Shown in pieces: positions 10,745-19,296 of a DNA stretch of 64,000 nucleotides; the stretch's first letter is position 1, and every line of letters starts with the position of its first letter. The notes beneath the pieces were generated by a model. It worked only from the letters and a program-made list of their open reading frames with translations. It did not search any database and had not been told where the DNA came from. The stretch is taken from contig JAFEEG010000019.1 in the NCBI GenBank assembly GCA_018241225.1, forward strand, positions 248,001 through 312,000, in the 5' to 3' direction. The translations under genes and the position numbers were made by a program. Origin of the DNA: Pseudomonadota bacterium. GTDB lineage: Bacteria > Pseudomonadota > Gammaproteobacteria > Burkholderiales > Burkholderiaceae_C.

Positions 10745-12799
10745 TCACGGCACGTTGGCGCCAGTGACCATGAAGGGCTTGCCCGGCAGCACCGTGGCGC
10801 CCCCGTATTCGAACTTGGCCTGGTTGTCCGCGCCCATCAGGCAGCCCGTGGGCGGGTTGCACGCGCCGCCCGGGTTGGTGTTGAAGACCACAGCGCCCCA
10901 GCGATAGCTGCGCACTGCCTTGCCGCCGTAGTCGGCCATCGTCAGCATCAGGAAGGTGGTGCCGTGGTTCTCGTTGTCCTCGATGGCGATCGGGTCGACG
11001 ATGCGCGAGTCGCGCAGGACGTTCGGGCGCACGGTGCCGCTATTGCGGTCAGCCGACAGGTCAACCCAGCGAACGGCCCCTTCGGCGCGCGACAGCACCA
11101 TCAGGTTCTCGTTGATCTGGTTGCCGGAGTTGCCCTCGCCCGAACCCCTCACATAGGCGATGCTCGTCGGATTGCGGCCAACCGCAACGGAACCCACCTG
11201 GGCGATGGCATCCACGTTGGCGCCGCTGCCGTTGCCGTAGCCACCCAGGTTGAACAGGCGCAGGTTGCCTTCTTGCGTGGCAATGAAGGCGCGCAGGTTG
11301 CTGCCCCACATGGTGGCCTTGACGGCCGTCGGGCGTGCACCCAGGTCCAACACCTTCACCACCTGCGGACGCGCGCTGGCGGGCATCTGCGAGAAGGCAA
11401 AGGGCCACTGGTTGTCGGCCTGGCCGAGGGCGGCGGTCTGGTCGAAGTTGCTCTTGGCGCCGAAATACATCGAGCGGTAGTAGCTGAACAGGGGCTTGAG
11501 GTCGACGAAAGCCGCGCGCTGCTCCGACTTGGACACGACCACGGCCACGCCGCCGTTGGCGTAGGCGCCCACGTTGTTGCCCGACACATAGGTCTGGCGG
11601 ATCGTCTCGTTGGTCAGGGGCGTGGCGTAGTGGTCGACGAAGTTGCCGTTGGAATCGACCGGACGGCCGTCCCAGGGGTTCCAGCCGGTGGTCGCGGCGA
11701 TCTCGGTGGGCGCGCGCATCGTCTCTGGCAGGTCCACGAAGCCCAGCAGCTTCATGAAGCCGATGTTGCCGCGGTTGGGCAGGCCAGGATAAGTGGCACC
11801 CCACTCACCCCAATAGTTGCCGGACGACGGCTTGAGCGGGTCGCATCCCTGGCAGATGCCGGCCAGCGCGATCACGGCGATTTGGCCCTTTTGCGCGGCC
11901 GTGTCCCAGACCGTGATAAGCGCGAACTCGCCACTGTTGGTCTGCGTCACCGCCGTCGGCACCTTGTTGGCCGGCAGTTTCAGCGACGCTTGATTCGAAC
12001 CCGTGTTGCTGCCCCAGGCGGTAGACACCAGGCCGTTCTGGTAGGCCACGACGGGCTCCAGGCACCAGCCCGGATTGCCAAAGCAGCGCGCGCCCGCCAC
12101 CGGGCGACGGGCGCCCAGGTCCTGGCCATGGAAGTCGTCCAGGCCACCGAATTCGACGCCGGCGTAGTCGCTCTCGACCTGCGCCTGCGTATAGATGCGG
12201 CCCTGCATCAGCGGAATCGGCTGGGGCCGTTGCATGAAGGTGTTCCAGGTGGTGGTCGCCGTCACCAGGCTGGCCACACCCACGCGCGTGTCGGGCGCAT
12301 CGGCCACGAACAGCGTGTTGTAGAAGTTCTGCATGTAGTCGCCCAGGTTGGACGTCTCGGGGCCGCCCACTTGCCAGTAGCCGCCGTCCGACGCGTTGGT
12401 GCGCACATGGTCGGCACGCTGGTAGAGCTGCGCGACGTTGCCCTTCTGGATCGCTGGCGCGGCCGGATCATCGCCATATCGGTATGCAATTCCGTCCGCA
12501 GCGCCCATTTTTGCCGCCATCGCGACGTAAGCTGCCGGATCGACAAGATTGTTCGTGGTGTTGGTCACCTGTCCGCCGCTTGCCGTGCCCGTGTTGCCCA
12601 GCGGCGCAGTGGAGTTTGCAACGGTGGGGGACGTGGCTGGGGGAGTACTGGTCGCGGTATTGCTCGGGTCGGAACCTGAAGCCTGGGTGCCACTGCCACC
12701 AGCGCTGCCGGTACCACCACCTCCTCCACCACCACCACACGCACCGAGCGCCAGAAGCGCTGCCAGCAAAACGCTGCTCTTAATTACTTTCAAGGCCAT
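10745..12799 (-). CDS. large lipoprotein of unknown function, possible beta-propeller
   Basis: A 684-aa protein not assigned to a named family. It starts with a lipoprotein signal (residues 1-21, lipobox LGAC) followed by eight glycines and a Ser/Thr/Pro-rich linker to about residue 80. The remainder has blade-like stretches recalling YVTN/NHL propellers (VLDLGARPTAVKATMWG, RLFNLGGYG, VAVGRNPTSIAYV). Several Cys pairs are present (ICQGCDP, CFGNPGWC, ACNPPTGC), consistent with periplasmic or surface disulfides. It is convergent with the MurU-like gene and divergent from pepP, so it is probably a single-gene unit. A surface or periplasmic binding role is possible but not shown. Confidence 0.7.
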   Translation of the reverse strand: MALKVIKSSVLLAALLALGACGGGGGGGGTGSAGGSGTQASGSDPSNTATSTPPATSPTVANSTAPLGNTGTASGGQVTNTTNNLVDPAAYVAMAAKMGAADGIAYRYGDDPAAPAIQKGNVAQLYQRADHVRTNASDGGYWQVGGPETSNLGDYMQNFYNTLFVADAPDTRVGVASLVTATTTWNTFMQRPQPIPLMQGRIYTQAQVESDYAGVEFGGLDDFHGQDLGARRPVAGARCFGNPGWCLEPVVAYQNGLVSTAWGSNTGSNQASLKLPANKVPTAVTQTNSGEFALITVWDTAAQKGQIAVIALAGICQGCDPLKPSSGNYWGEWGATYPGLPNRGNIGFMKLLGFVDLPETMRAPTEIAATTGWNPWDGRPVDSNGNFVDHYATPLTNETIRQTYVSGNNVGAYANGGVAVVVSKSEQRAAFVDLKPLFSYYRSMYFGAKSNFDQTAALGQADNQWPFAFSQMPASARPQVVKVLDLGARPTAVKATMWGSNLRAFIATQEGNLRLFNLGGYGNGSGANVDAIAQVGSVAVGRNPTSIAYVRGSGEGNSGNQINENLMVLSRAEGAVRWVDLSADRNSGTVRPNVLRDSRIVDPIAIEDNENHGTTFLMLTMADYGGKAVRSYRWGAVVFNTNPGGACNPPTGCLMGADNQAKFEYGGATVLPGKPFMVTGANVP

Positions 12800-12925
12800 A
12801 TCCTTCTTTCGACATAACCAATTCTTTCTATTGACAGCTGTTCAGGCAAACAATCTTGCAAACCTTTTCATGAACTGCGTGCCCGCAACAAGCGCGTGTT
12901 ACAGACGTATGGCATCGTGACGCCC

Positions 12926-14314
12926 ATGACAAACCACTCTCCCTTTGCTGATCGACGTGCTCGCCTGGCTGCCCAGCTGGGTCCCGGTGGCATCGCGATC
13001 GTCCCTACGGCGCCTGAGCGCCAGCGAAACCGTGACAGCGACTACCTGTTCCGTCACGACAGCTACTTCTATTACCTGACCGGCTTTACCGAGCCCAACG
13101 CCTGGCTGGTGCTCGAGGGAAACGGCCGCAGCACCCTGTTCTGCGCCCCCAAGGATCTGGAGCGCGAGATCTGGGACGGCTATCGACTGGGACCGGATGC
13201 CGCGCCGCAAGCCTTGGGCGTGGACGCCGCATGGTCCATCGAGGAGCTCGACAAGCAAATGCCGCGCCTGCTGGAGAACCGCTCGGTCGTCTGGTACAAC
13301 TTTGCGACTCATAAAGGCCTCGAAACCAGGGTAGACCAGTGGTTGCAGAGCGTCCGGGCCAGGGTGCGCTATGGCGCGATTTGTCCGGAGGAGCAGCGCG
13401 ATCTGTGCGGCCCGCTTGACGAAATGCGGCTCGTCAAGGACGGCCACGAGCTGGATGTCATGCGAAAAGCGGCCGGCATCAGCGCCAAGGCCCACATCCG
13501 CGCCATGAAATTGTCAGCGCGCATGTTGCGTGAAGGCAACGATGTGCGGGAATTCCATCTTGATGCCGAGTTGTTGCACGAATTTCGACTCAACGGCTCG
13601 CAATACCCCGCATATGGCTCGATCGTCGCGGCAGGCGCCAACGCTTGTGTGCTGCACTACCGGGCGGACGTTGCGCCGGTAAAAGACGGCGATCTGGTGC
13701 TGATCGACGCTGGTTGCGAACTGGACGGCTACGCCAGCGATATCACCCGCACTTTCCCGGCCAACGGCAGGTTCACCGCCCCGCAACGCGCGCTGTACGA
13801 CGTGGTGCTGGCCAGCCAGGACGCCGCGGCGGCCGCCACCAAGCCCGGCGCGCGCTTTACCGACCCGCACGAGGCCGCGGTGAAGGTGCTTGCTCAGGGC
13901 CTGCTCGACCTGAAGATCCTGGACACCAACAAGGTGGGCTCGGTGCAGGACGTGATCGATCGACGGGCCTACTTCCCCTTCTACATGCATCGAACCGGCC
14001 ACTGGCTGGGCATGGATGTGCACGACTGCGGCAGCTATGTGGAGCCGAGCCAGATCGGCGAGACCAGCGAGCGCAAGGACCCGCTGTCGGGCGAAGTCAT
14101 CACCAACCGCCCCAGCCGCATCCTGCAGCCGGGCATGGTACTGACCATCGAGCCGGGGCTCTATGTTCGACCGACGGAGGGCGTGCCGCAGGAGTTCTGG
14201 AACCTGGGCATCCGCATCGAGGACGACGCGGTGGTCACCGGGGCCGGATGCGAGCTCATCAGCCGCGGCGTGCCCGTGAAGGCCGACGAGATCGAAGCGC
14301 TGATGAAGGGCTGA
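12926..14314 (+). CDS. pepP: Xaa-Pro aminopeptidase
   Basis: A 462-aa M24B metallopeptidase that removes the N-terminal residue ahead of proline. The N-terminal domain has the AMP_N pattern (RDSDYLFRHDSYFYYLTGF) and the C-terminal pita-bread domain shows all five metal ligands: two Asp in DAGCELDGYASDITR, His in HRTGHWLG, Glu in TIEPGLYV and Glu in GIRIEDDAV. Length fits E. coli PepP (about 440 aa). The ATG at 12926 is used; an in-frame TTG at 12896 would add ten unlikely residues. It is divergent from the large lipoprotein gene, with 126 bp between them. Confidence 0.95.
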   Translation: MTNHSPFADRRARLAAQLGPGGIAIVPTAPERQRNRDSDYLFRHDSYFYYLTGFTEPNAWLVLEGNGRSTLFCAPKDLEREIWDGYRLGPDAAPQALGVDAAWSIEELDKQMPRLLENRSVVWYNFATHKGLETRVDQWLQSVRARVRYGAICPEEQRDLCGPLDEMRLVKDGHELDVMRKAAGISAKAHIRAMKLSARMLREGNDVREFHLDAELLHEFRLNGSQYPAYGSIVAAGANACVLHYRADVAPVKDGDLVLIDAGCELDGYASDITRTFPANGRFTAPQRALYDVVLASQDAAAAATKPGARFTDPHEAAVKVLAQGLLDLKILDTNKVGSVQDVIDRRAYFPFYMHRTGHWLGMDVHDCGSYVEPSQIGETSERKDPLSGEVITNRPSRILQPGMVLTIEPGLYVRPTEGVPQEFWNLGIRIEDDAVVTGAGCELISRGVPVKADEIEALMKG

Positions 14315-14346
14315 GGGCGCATGGGCTTCGGCCCATGCCTCTCTGG

Positions 14347-15972
14347 TCAGGCAGATGGCCGGCCCGCGACCGCCAGGCCGGCCCAGTGGCCGCGGCTGAA
14401 GGCTTCCTCGAAGATCGAGTAGCCGGACCAGTCGGCGTGCGCGAACGCCAGGCGGCCTTCGCGCACCAGGCGCTGCGGCTTGCCGCCCAACTGCGCGAGC
14501 AGGCCGGGCGTCGGAATGGCCATCGCGTGGCCGTAGCGGGTCACCTGGACGCGCGTGGCCAGCTCGGCCAAGTCGGGATGGGCCGCCGACAACTCAGCCA
14601 GCAATTCGTCTCGCCAGCCGCCCCACGGGCGCTCCAGCAGCAGGCGCCGACCGTCGACGCCAGCGTCGTACCGGCTCGGGCCCAACGGGCGATACCAGCT
14701 GATCACCGTCTCGCGCGGCGTCGGGTCCAACCGCTGGTGGCCGGCATCCACATAGCCCAGGCCGCGGGTTCCGTACAGGACGCTGTCCCAGCTCGGCGCG
14801 GCGCCGGGCCGGTCGGCCAGCGGCGCACGCAGGTGCACGTTGGCGACGGTCCAAGGCGCGTGGCGCAGGCTGGCCGCCGCCTGACGCAGGAAGTCGGGCG
14901 GGCTTTGCACCACCCGCGCCGCCACGAAGACGGGCAGCGCGACGATGCAGTGTTCGGCCTGCCAGCGCACCAGCGCGCGCCGGACCGCATCGAAGGCATC
15001 AATCTCCACGCCAGAGCGGGTCTGCGCGATACGCGTCACCACCTGGCCGCACAACGCGCGCCGAGCCTCCAGGGGTTCGGCCAGCCGGCGCGTCAGCCAG
15101 CCGTTGCCTTCGGGCCAGGTGAGCACCGCATCGCGTTCGGGCGAGTCGTCCGCTGCGCCGCCAGGCGCGTGAAAGCCATGGCGGCTGGCGAAGTAGTGGA
15201 TGCCGGCCCAGGCCGAGACCTCGCCGCTGCCGGCGCCGTAGTCGTCCCGGCAGCAGTAGTCCAGGTACCAGCGCAGATGCGGATCGTCCAGCCCTTGGCG
15301 GGCCAGCCAGGCATCGAAGGGCTGCGCATCGAGCGCCAGCTGCTCTGGGCCCAGCACCGACCTGGCCATGGGAATCGCGAAATGCCCCTGCTGGCGCAAC
15401 GATTCCACCAGGGCTTCGAAACACCGGTATTGCTCCAGCGTGCGGCCCGGCACGCCCTGGACCGGCAGCAGGCCTTCCTGCCACTGGCCCTCGAAAAACA
15501 GGCGCTCCTGCGGGCTGTGGCACAGGTGACGCTCGTCGTATTCCCAACGGCCGGCCACGCGCCGGCGCAGACCCAGTTCCTCGAGCAGGTCCTGTACCTC
15601 GGGCGCGTCGTCGCCGGGCACGGGCAGGTAGTGCGCACCCATGGGGCAGGGCAGTCCCTTGACCATGGTGCCGCGGCTGTTGCCGCCCATCGCGTCCTCC
15701 AGCTCGAGCAGGACGAAGTCTTCGACGCCAGCCAGCCGCAAGGCGCGCGCCGCCGCCAGCCCCGCCACGCCGCCGCCGGCGATCAGCACTCGCGTGCGGC
15801 GCGACTCGTCCGGCGCCTTGCCGGCCAGGCTGCCGTCACGAAGGGCATGACCGCGCGCCATGTCGATGCCGTCGAAGCCACCCTCGATATGCGAAGCGGA
15901 CGATGGTGCCTGGCAGGCCGCAAGCGCCAGGCTCCCGGCCGCCGCACCCAGGAAGCGGCGGCGACCGATCAT
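14347..15972 (-). CDS. Tat-exported, lipobox-bearing FAD-dependent amine-oxidase-like protein
   Basis: A 541-aa flavoprotein. The first residues carry a twin-arginine signal (GRRRFLG) and end in the lipobox LAAC, predicting a folded protein exported by Tat and lipid-anchored. The FAD-binding Rossmann motif follows at about residues 65-95 (VLIAGGGVAGLAAARAL and LELE), and the C-terminus has an FAD-contacting GYSIFEEAFSRG stretch. The general pattern is that of flavin amine oxidases or phytoene-desaturase-like enzymes. The start ATG overlaps the stop of the spermidine-synthase-like gene (ATGA), so the two are coupled. An oxidase or dehydrogenase acting on a polyamine-related product is a reasonable guess from context only. 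Confidence 0.82.
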   Translation of the reverse strand: MIGRRRFLGAAAGSLALAACQAPSSASHIEGGFDGIDMARGHALRDGSLAGKAPDESRRTRVLIAGGGVAGLAAARALRLAGVEDFVLLELEDAMGGNSRGTMVKGLPCPMGAHYLPVPGDDAPEVQDLLEELGLRRRVAGRWEYDERHLCHSPQERLFFEGQWQEGLLPVQGVPGRTLEQYRCFEALVESLRQQGHFAIPMARSVLGPEQLALDAQPFDAWLARQGLDDPHLRWYLDYCCRDDYGAGSGEVSAWAGIHYFASRHGFHAPGGAADDSPERDAVLTWPEGNGWLTRRLAEPLEARRALCGQVVTRIAQTRSGVEIDAFDAVRRALVRWQAEHCIVALPVFVAARVVQSPPDFLRQAAASLRHAPWTVANVHLRAPLADRPGAAPSWDSVLYGTRGLGYVDAGHQRLDPTPRETVISWYRPLGPSRYDAGVDGRRLLLERPWGGWRDELLAELSAAHPDLAELATRVQVTRYGHAMAIPTPGLLAQLGGKPQRLVREGRLAFAHADWSGYSIFEEAFSRGHWAGLAVAGRPSA

Positions 15973-17495
15973 GGCTTGCCCCACTCGTGCTCGTAGGTTG
16001 TGACCAGCACCTGGTTCGACAGCCTGTTCACCGGCGCAGGCAGGCGCGCCATGTCGGGCGGAAAGGCGAACAGTTGGGGCAGCGTGTCCAGCGTGAGAAA
16101 GCGCAGGCCGGCTGGCAACGCTTCAGGAATGCGCCAGGGCCGGCGACTGGCAACGATGAAGCCCCATTCGCCGAAGCTGGGCACGTGCGCGTGGTAGGGC
16201 ACGGCCGTCAAACCCACCGACTCGATGGTGGCCACCACGGTCCAGAAGCTCTTGCGCGCGATGAGCGGCGAGGTGGTCTGCACCACTGCGTAGCCGCTGG
16301 CGGCCAGGCGCTTGTCCAGCAGCGAATAGAAGGAGTTCGTGTAGAGCTTGCCGATGGCGAAATTGGTCGGATCGGGAAAGTCCACCACGATCACGTCGTA
16401 GGTGTCGGCCGGCTCCTGCTGCAGCCACTGGAAGGCATCGGCGTTGACGATGCGCACCTTGGGCGAAGTCAACGAGTGGCCATTGAGCGCGGCCAGCGTC
16501 GGGTGGCTGGAGAACAGCTGCGTCATGTTCGGGTCCAGCTCCACCAGCGTGACCTGCTCGACAGAGGGGTACTTGAGGATCTCGCGCACGGCCATCCCGT
16601 CGCCGCCACCCAGCACTGCCACCTTCTTCGGCGCACCGTGGGCCGCCATCACCGGATGGACAAGCGCCTCGTGGTAGCGGTATTCGTCGCGCTCGGCAAA
16701 CTGCAGGTTGCCGTTGAGGAACAGCCGGTGCCCCGCGCCGCCTCGCGTAACGACGATGCGCTGGTAGGGCGAGCTCGCGCTGAAGACAACGCGGTCCTGG
16801 TAGAAGCGGTCTTCCGCCACGCTGGTGATGCGCTCCGCCCCTGCAAAGGCCAGGCCCAGCAGCACCAGCGTCGCCCCGCACGCCAATGCATGGGCATGCA
16901 GGCGCCGCAGTTCATGCCGGAACAGCCACAGCGCCCACACGGCCACCGCCGCATTCATCCAGCCGAACAGCAGGCCCGTGCGGATCATGCCCAGGTGCGG
17001 CACCAGCAGCAGCGGAAAGGCCACCGACACCGCCAGCGCGCCGAGATAGTCGAAGGTGAGCACCTGCGACACCAGGTCCTTGAGCTGCACATGGCGCCGA
17101 AGAATGCGCATGACCAGCGGAATCTCCAGGCCCACCAGCGTACCCACCACGACCACCAGGCCATAGAGCAGCAGCCGGAAGGCACCCGGCACCCACGCAT
17201 TGGCCAGGTACAGCAGGGCCGGCATCAGCCCGCCGACGCAGGCGACGAGCAACTCGATGCGCAGGAAGTGCGCCGGCAGCTGTCGCTCCAGGAAGCGAGA
17301 AAGCCACGAGCCCAGCCCCATGGCAAACAGGTAGGTACCGATGACGGTGCTGAACTGCAGCACCGAATCGCCCAACAGGTAGGAGCTCAGCGCCGCGGCG
17401 GTGAGTTCGTACACCAGGCCGCAGGCGGCCACGACGAAAACGCTGGCCAGCAGGGCCAGGTCTACCGGGCCAGGGCGCCGTGCGGCGGGGTTCAA
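15969..17495 (-). CDS. membrane-embedded spermidine-synthase-like protein
   Basis: A 508-aa protein with about seven hydrophobic segments in the first 220 residues (for example LALLASVFVVAACGLVYEL, FSTVIGTYLFAMGLGSWL) followed by an aminopropyltransferase domain. That domain shows VLGGGDGMAVREIL (AdoMet-type binding loop), VELDPNM, the catalytic-loop pattern VVDFPDPTN and a C-terminal PSFGEWGF segment. This architecture occurs in membrane-bound spermidine-synthase homologues. The chosen start is a TTG at 17495 that overlaps the DUF350 stop; the upstream frame has no better start outside that gene. It is in the middle of a five-gene operon. The substrate is unknown; a speD-like gene for the aminopropyl donor is in the window at 9541. 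Confidence 0.85.
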   Translation of the reverse strand: MNPAARRPGPVDLALLASVFVVAACGLVYELTAAALSSYLLGDSVLQFSTVIGTYLFAMGLGSWLSRFLERQLPAHFLRIELLVACVGGLMPALLYLANAWVPGAFRLLLYGLVVVVGTLVGLEIPLVMRILRRHVQLKDLVSQVLTFDYLGALAVSVAFPLLLVPHLGMIRTGLLFGWMNAAVAVWALWLFRHELRRLHAHALACGATLVLLGLAFAGAERITSVAEDRFYQDRVVFSASSPYQRIVVTRGGAGHRLFLNGNLQFAERDEYRYHEALVHPVMAAHGAPKKVAVLGGGDGMAVREILKYPSVEQVTLVELDPNMTQLFSSHPTLAALNGHSLTSPKVRIVNADAFQWLQQEPADTYDVIVVDFPDPTNFAIGKLYTNSFYSLLDKRLAASGYAVVQTTSPLIARKSFWTVVATIESVGLTAVPYHAHVPSFGEWGFIVASRRPWRIPEALPAGLRFLTLDTLPQLFAFPPDMARLPAPVNRLSNQVLVTTYEHEWGKP

Positions 17496-17710
17496 TGGAT
17501 CGCGGCCGCCACGATGATCGAGATGCCCAGGGACATGGCGGCCACCACCAGCGCGAGCGCGCGGTTCTGCTTCTCGACGATCTCGTTCCACAGGTCATAG
17601 GGCGTGAGCTTGTCGATGACGACGAAGCACACGCAGAACACCACCACGCCGATGAACGCATACACCAGCGACCCCAGCACCACCGCCGGCTTCAACCATT
17701 CGATTCCCAT
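17492..17710 (-). CDS. DUF350 small membrane protein
   Basis: A 72-aa protein with two hydrophobic helices: residues about 10-32 (LGSLVYAFIGVVVFCVCFVV) and about 50-71. Between them lies a polar loop with KLTPYDLWNEIVEKQNRALA, typical of the DUF350/YjfL family, often present in one or two copies beside spermidine-synthase-like and DUF4178 genes. Its biochemical role is not known. The stop overlaps the TTG start of the next gene; the start is preceded by AGGAGG in the leader, 26 bp after the DUF4178 stop. Confidence 0.85.
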   Translation of the reverse strand: MGIEWLKPAVVLGSLVYAFIGVVVFCVCFVVIDKLTPYDLWNEIVEKQNRALALVVAAMSLGISIIVAAAIH

Positions 17711-17736
17711 GACGACCTCCTTTGAGGGTGAGTGAA

Positions 17737-19242
17737 TTATTTGTGGCCCCCGCCGCTCGAATAGCCCCCATAGGAGCCGCCCGAGGTGCGGTAGGACGAA
17801 GAACAGTTCTCGTAGCGCGGGTCGCAGCGCGAGCTGCAGGTGCTCAGCAAGAGCAGCACCACGATGAGCAGGACCAGGATCAGGATGACCATGCCGCAGC
17901 CCAGGCGCGGCGCCGTGCTGATGGGCGCGGCATCGTTGCGCTTGAACAGGGCGTTCTTCTCCGCCAGGTTGAAGGCTGCCGCCACCGAGGCACTGCTCAA
18001 CTTCGAGCCGCCCGACCAGGTCTGCTCGCTGCGCGACTGCTCCAGCGACAACAGCGAGCTGCCGAGCGCGAAGTCGCGGTTGAAGGTCTGCTGGCCGCGC
18101 TCGACGCGCCAGTAGAACTCGCCGGCCACATAGCTCGTGGTTGCGTTGTAGCTGTACTGCAGCGCGTACTGCTTGCCCTGCGCGGTGGCAAAGCGCCCGT
18201 CCTTGGACAAGGTGGCGCCCCCGGTGAGTGGCCGCACCAGGCTCCATCCTTCTTCCGAATCCACCAGGAAGGAGAAGCCGCGCTGCTGGTTGTAGAGCAG
18301 GTACTCGCTCCAGCCGAACTGCTCGTCCTCGCCAGGCACCTCGCCCATGCGGTGCTGGAAGCCCAGCACCTGCCACTGCACGCCCTGCAATTGCCCGGTG
18401 GTGCCCAGCGCAATCAGTGGGCGCACCGGCTCGTCCTGCGTGGCGTGCCTGAGTTCGCCGCCAATGCCCTGGCTCAGGTCGATGATGCTGCCGCAGCTTC
18501 GGCACGCAATGGACTTGCTCTCGGCCAGCACCGGCGTGACCGGCGAGCCGCAATTCGGACAGGCGAAGCTGCGGCCTTTTTCTTCCTTGGCCGATTCGCT
18601 GCGCAGGCCCGTGAGATTGAGTTCGTCCAGCGCAACGCCGCGGCCCAGGTAGGCCGTGGGCGCCTGCGCCTCGTATTCCAGGCTGAGCACCAGGCCTTGC
18701 TCGTTGCGCAACTCCACCACGGCAAAGGTCTGGCCCAGCGCGGGCAGGCGCGGCAGCTCGCCCTGCGCGGAGACCAGCGTCACCTGCTGGTTGGAACTGA
18801 CAGTGAACGCCCGCCCGTCGATGGCCGTGGTCAGGCCCAGCCGCAGGGCGTCCGCAGGCGGCGCTGCGCGCTTGAGTTCATAGGGGAGGGCGAAGACATA
18901 GGCGCCGTTGTCTTCGGCCAGAACGCCGATGCGGCCGTCGTCGAGCGCCGCGATCCATTCCGTCCAGTGGCCGCCTTCGTACTGGTACTGCAGTCGTCCG
19001 ACGATGGTGAAGCCCCGTTCCTGGACCCGGCCCGCGGCAAGAAGCTGCAACGGACTGAAGTCGTCGAAAAGCTCGGCCATCTTGCCGATGCGCGCCAACG
19101 TGTCGCCCTGGCGCACCACGGTGCTCTGGCAATAGGCGCAAATGGCGTGTGTGGATTGCGCCGAGCGGAACTCGACCGGCGCGCCGCATCCGGGGCAGGG
19201 CGCCCGATAGGCACGCTGGGGGCTGCCGGCGCCCTCAGCCAT
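17737..19242 (-). CDS. DUF4178 protein with zinc ribbons and C-terminal membrane helix
   Basis: A 501-aa protein of two DUF4178-type beta modules, each introduced by a zinc ribbon: Cys16/Cys19 with Cys35/Cys38 at the N-terminus and a second CPNCGSPV ... CRSCGS pair near residues 220-245. A hydrophobic helix follows at about residues 445-467 (MVILILVLLIVVLLLLS), then a short Ser/Gly-rich tail (GGSYGGYSSGGGHK). The layout predicts a large cytoplasmic domain tethered by one C-terminal helix. Domain function is unknown. It lies between the SPFH and DUF350 genes, separated by 54 and 26 bp. Confidence 0.82.
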   Translation of the reverse strand: MAEGAGSPQRAYRAPCPGCGAPVEFRSAQSTHAICAYCQSTVVRQGDTLARIGKMAELFDDFSPLQLLAAGRVQERGFTIVGRLQYQYEGGHWTEWIAALDDGRIGVLAEDNGAYVFALPYELKRAAPPADALRLGLTTAIDGRAFTVSSNQQVTLVSAQGELPRLPALGQTFAVVELRNEQGLVLSLEYEAQAPTAYLGRGVALDELNLTGLRSESAKEEKGRSFACPNCGSPVTPVLAESKSIACRSCGSIIDLSQGIGGELRHATQDEPVRPLIALGTTGQLQGVQWQVLGFQHRMGEVPGEDEQFGWSEYLLYNQQRGFSFLVDSEEGWSLVRPLTGGATLSKDGRFATAQGKQYALQYSYNATTSYVAGEFYWRVERGQQTFNRDFALGSSLLSLEQSRSEQTWSGGSKLSSASVAAAFNLAEKNALFKRNDAAPISTAPRLGCGMVILILVLLIVVLLLLSTCSSRCDPRYENCSSSYRTSGGSYGGYSSGGGHK

Positions 19243-19296
19243 TCGGAGACGACGGCGTCATCTGAAAAAAGAAGAAAAAGCTCGGCGCTGTGCGCG

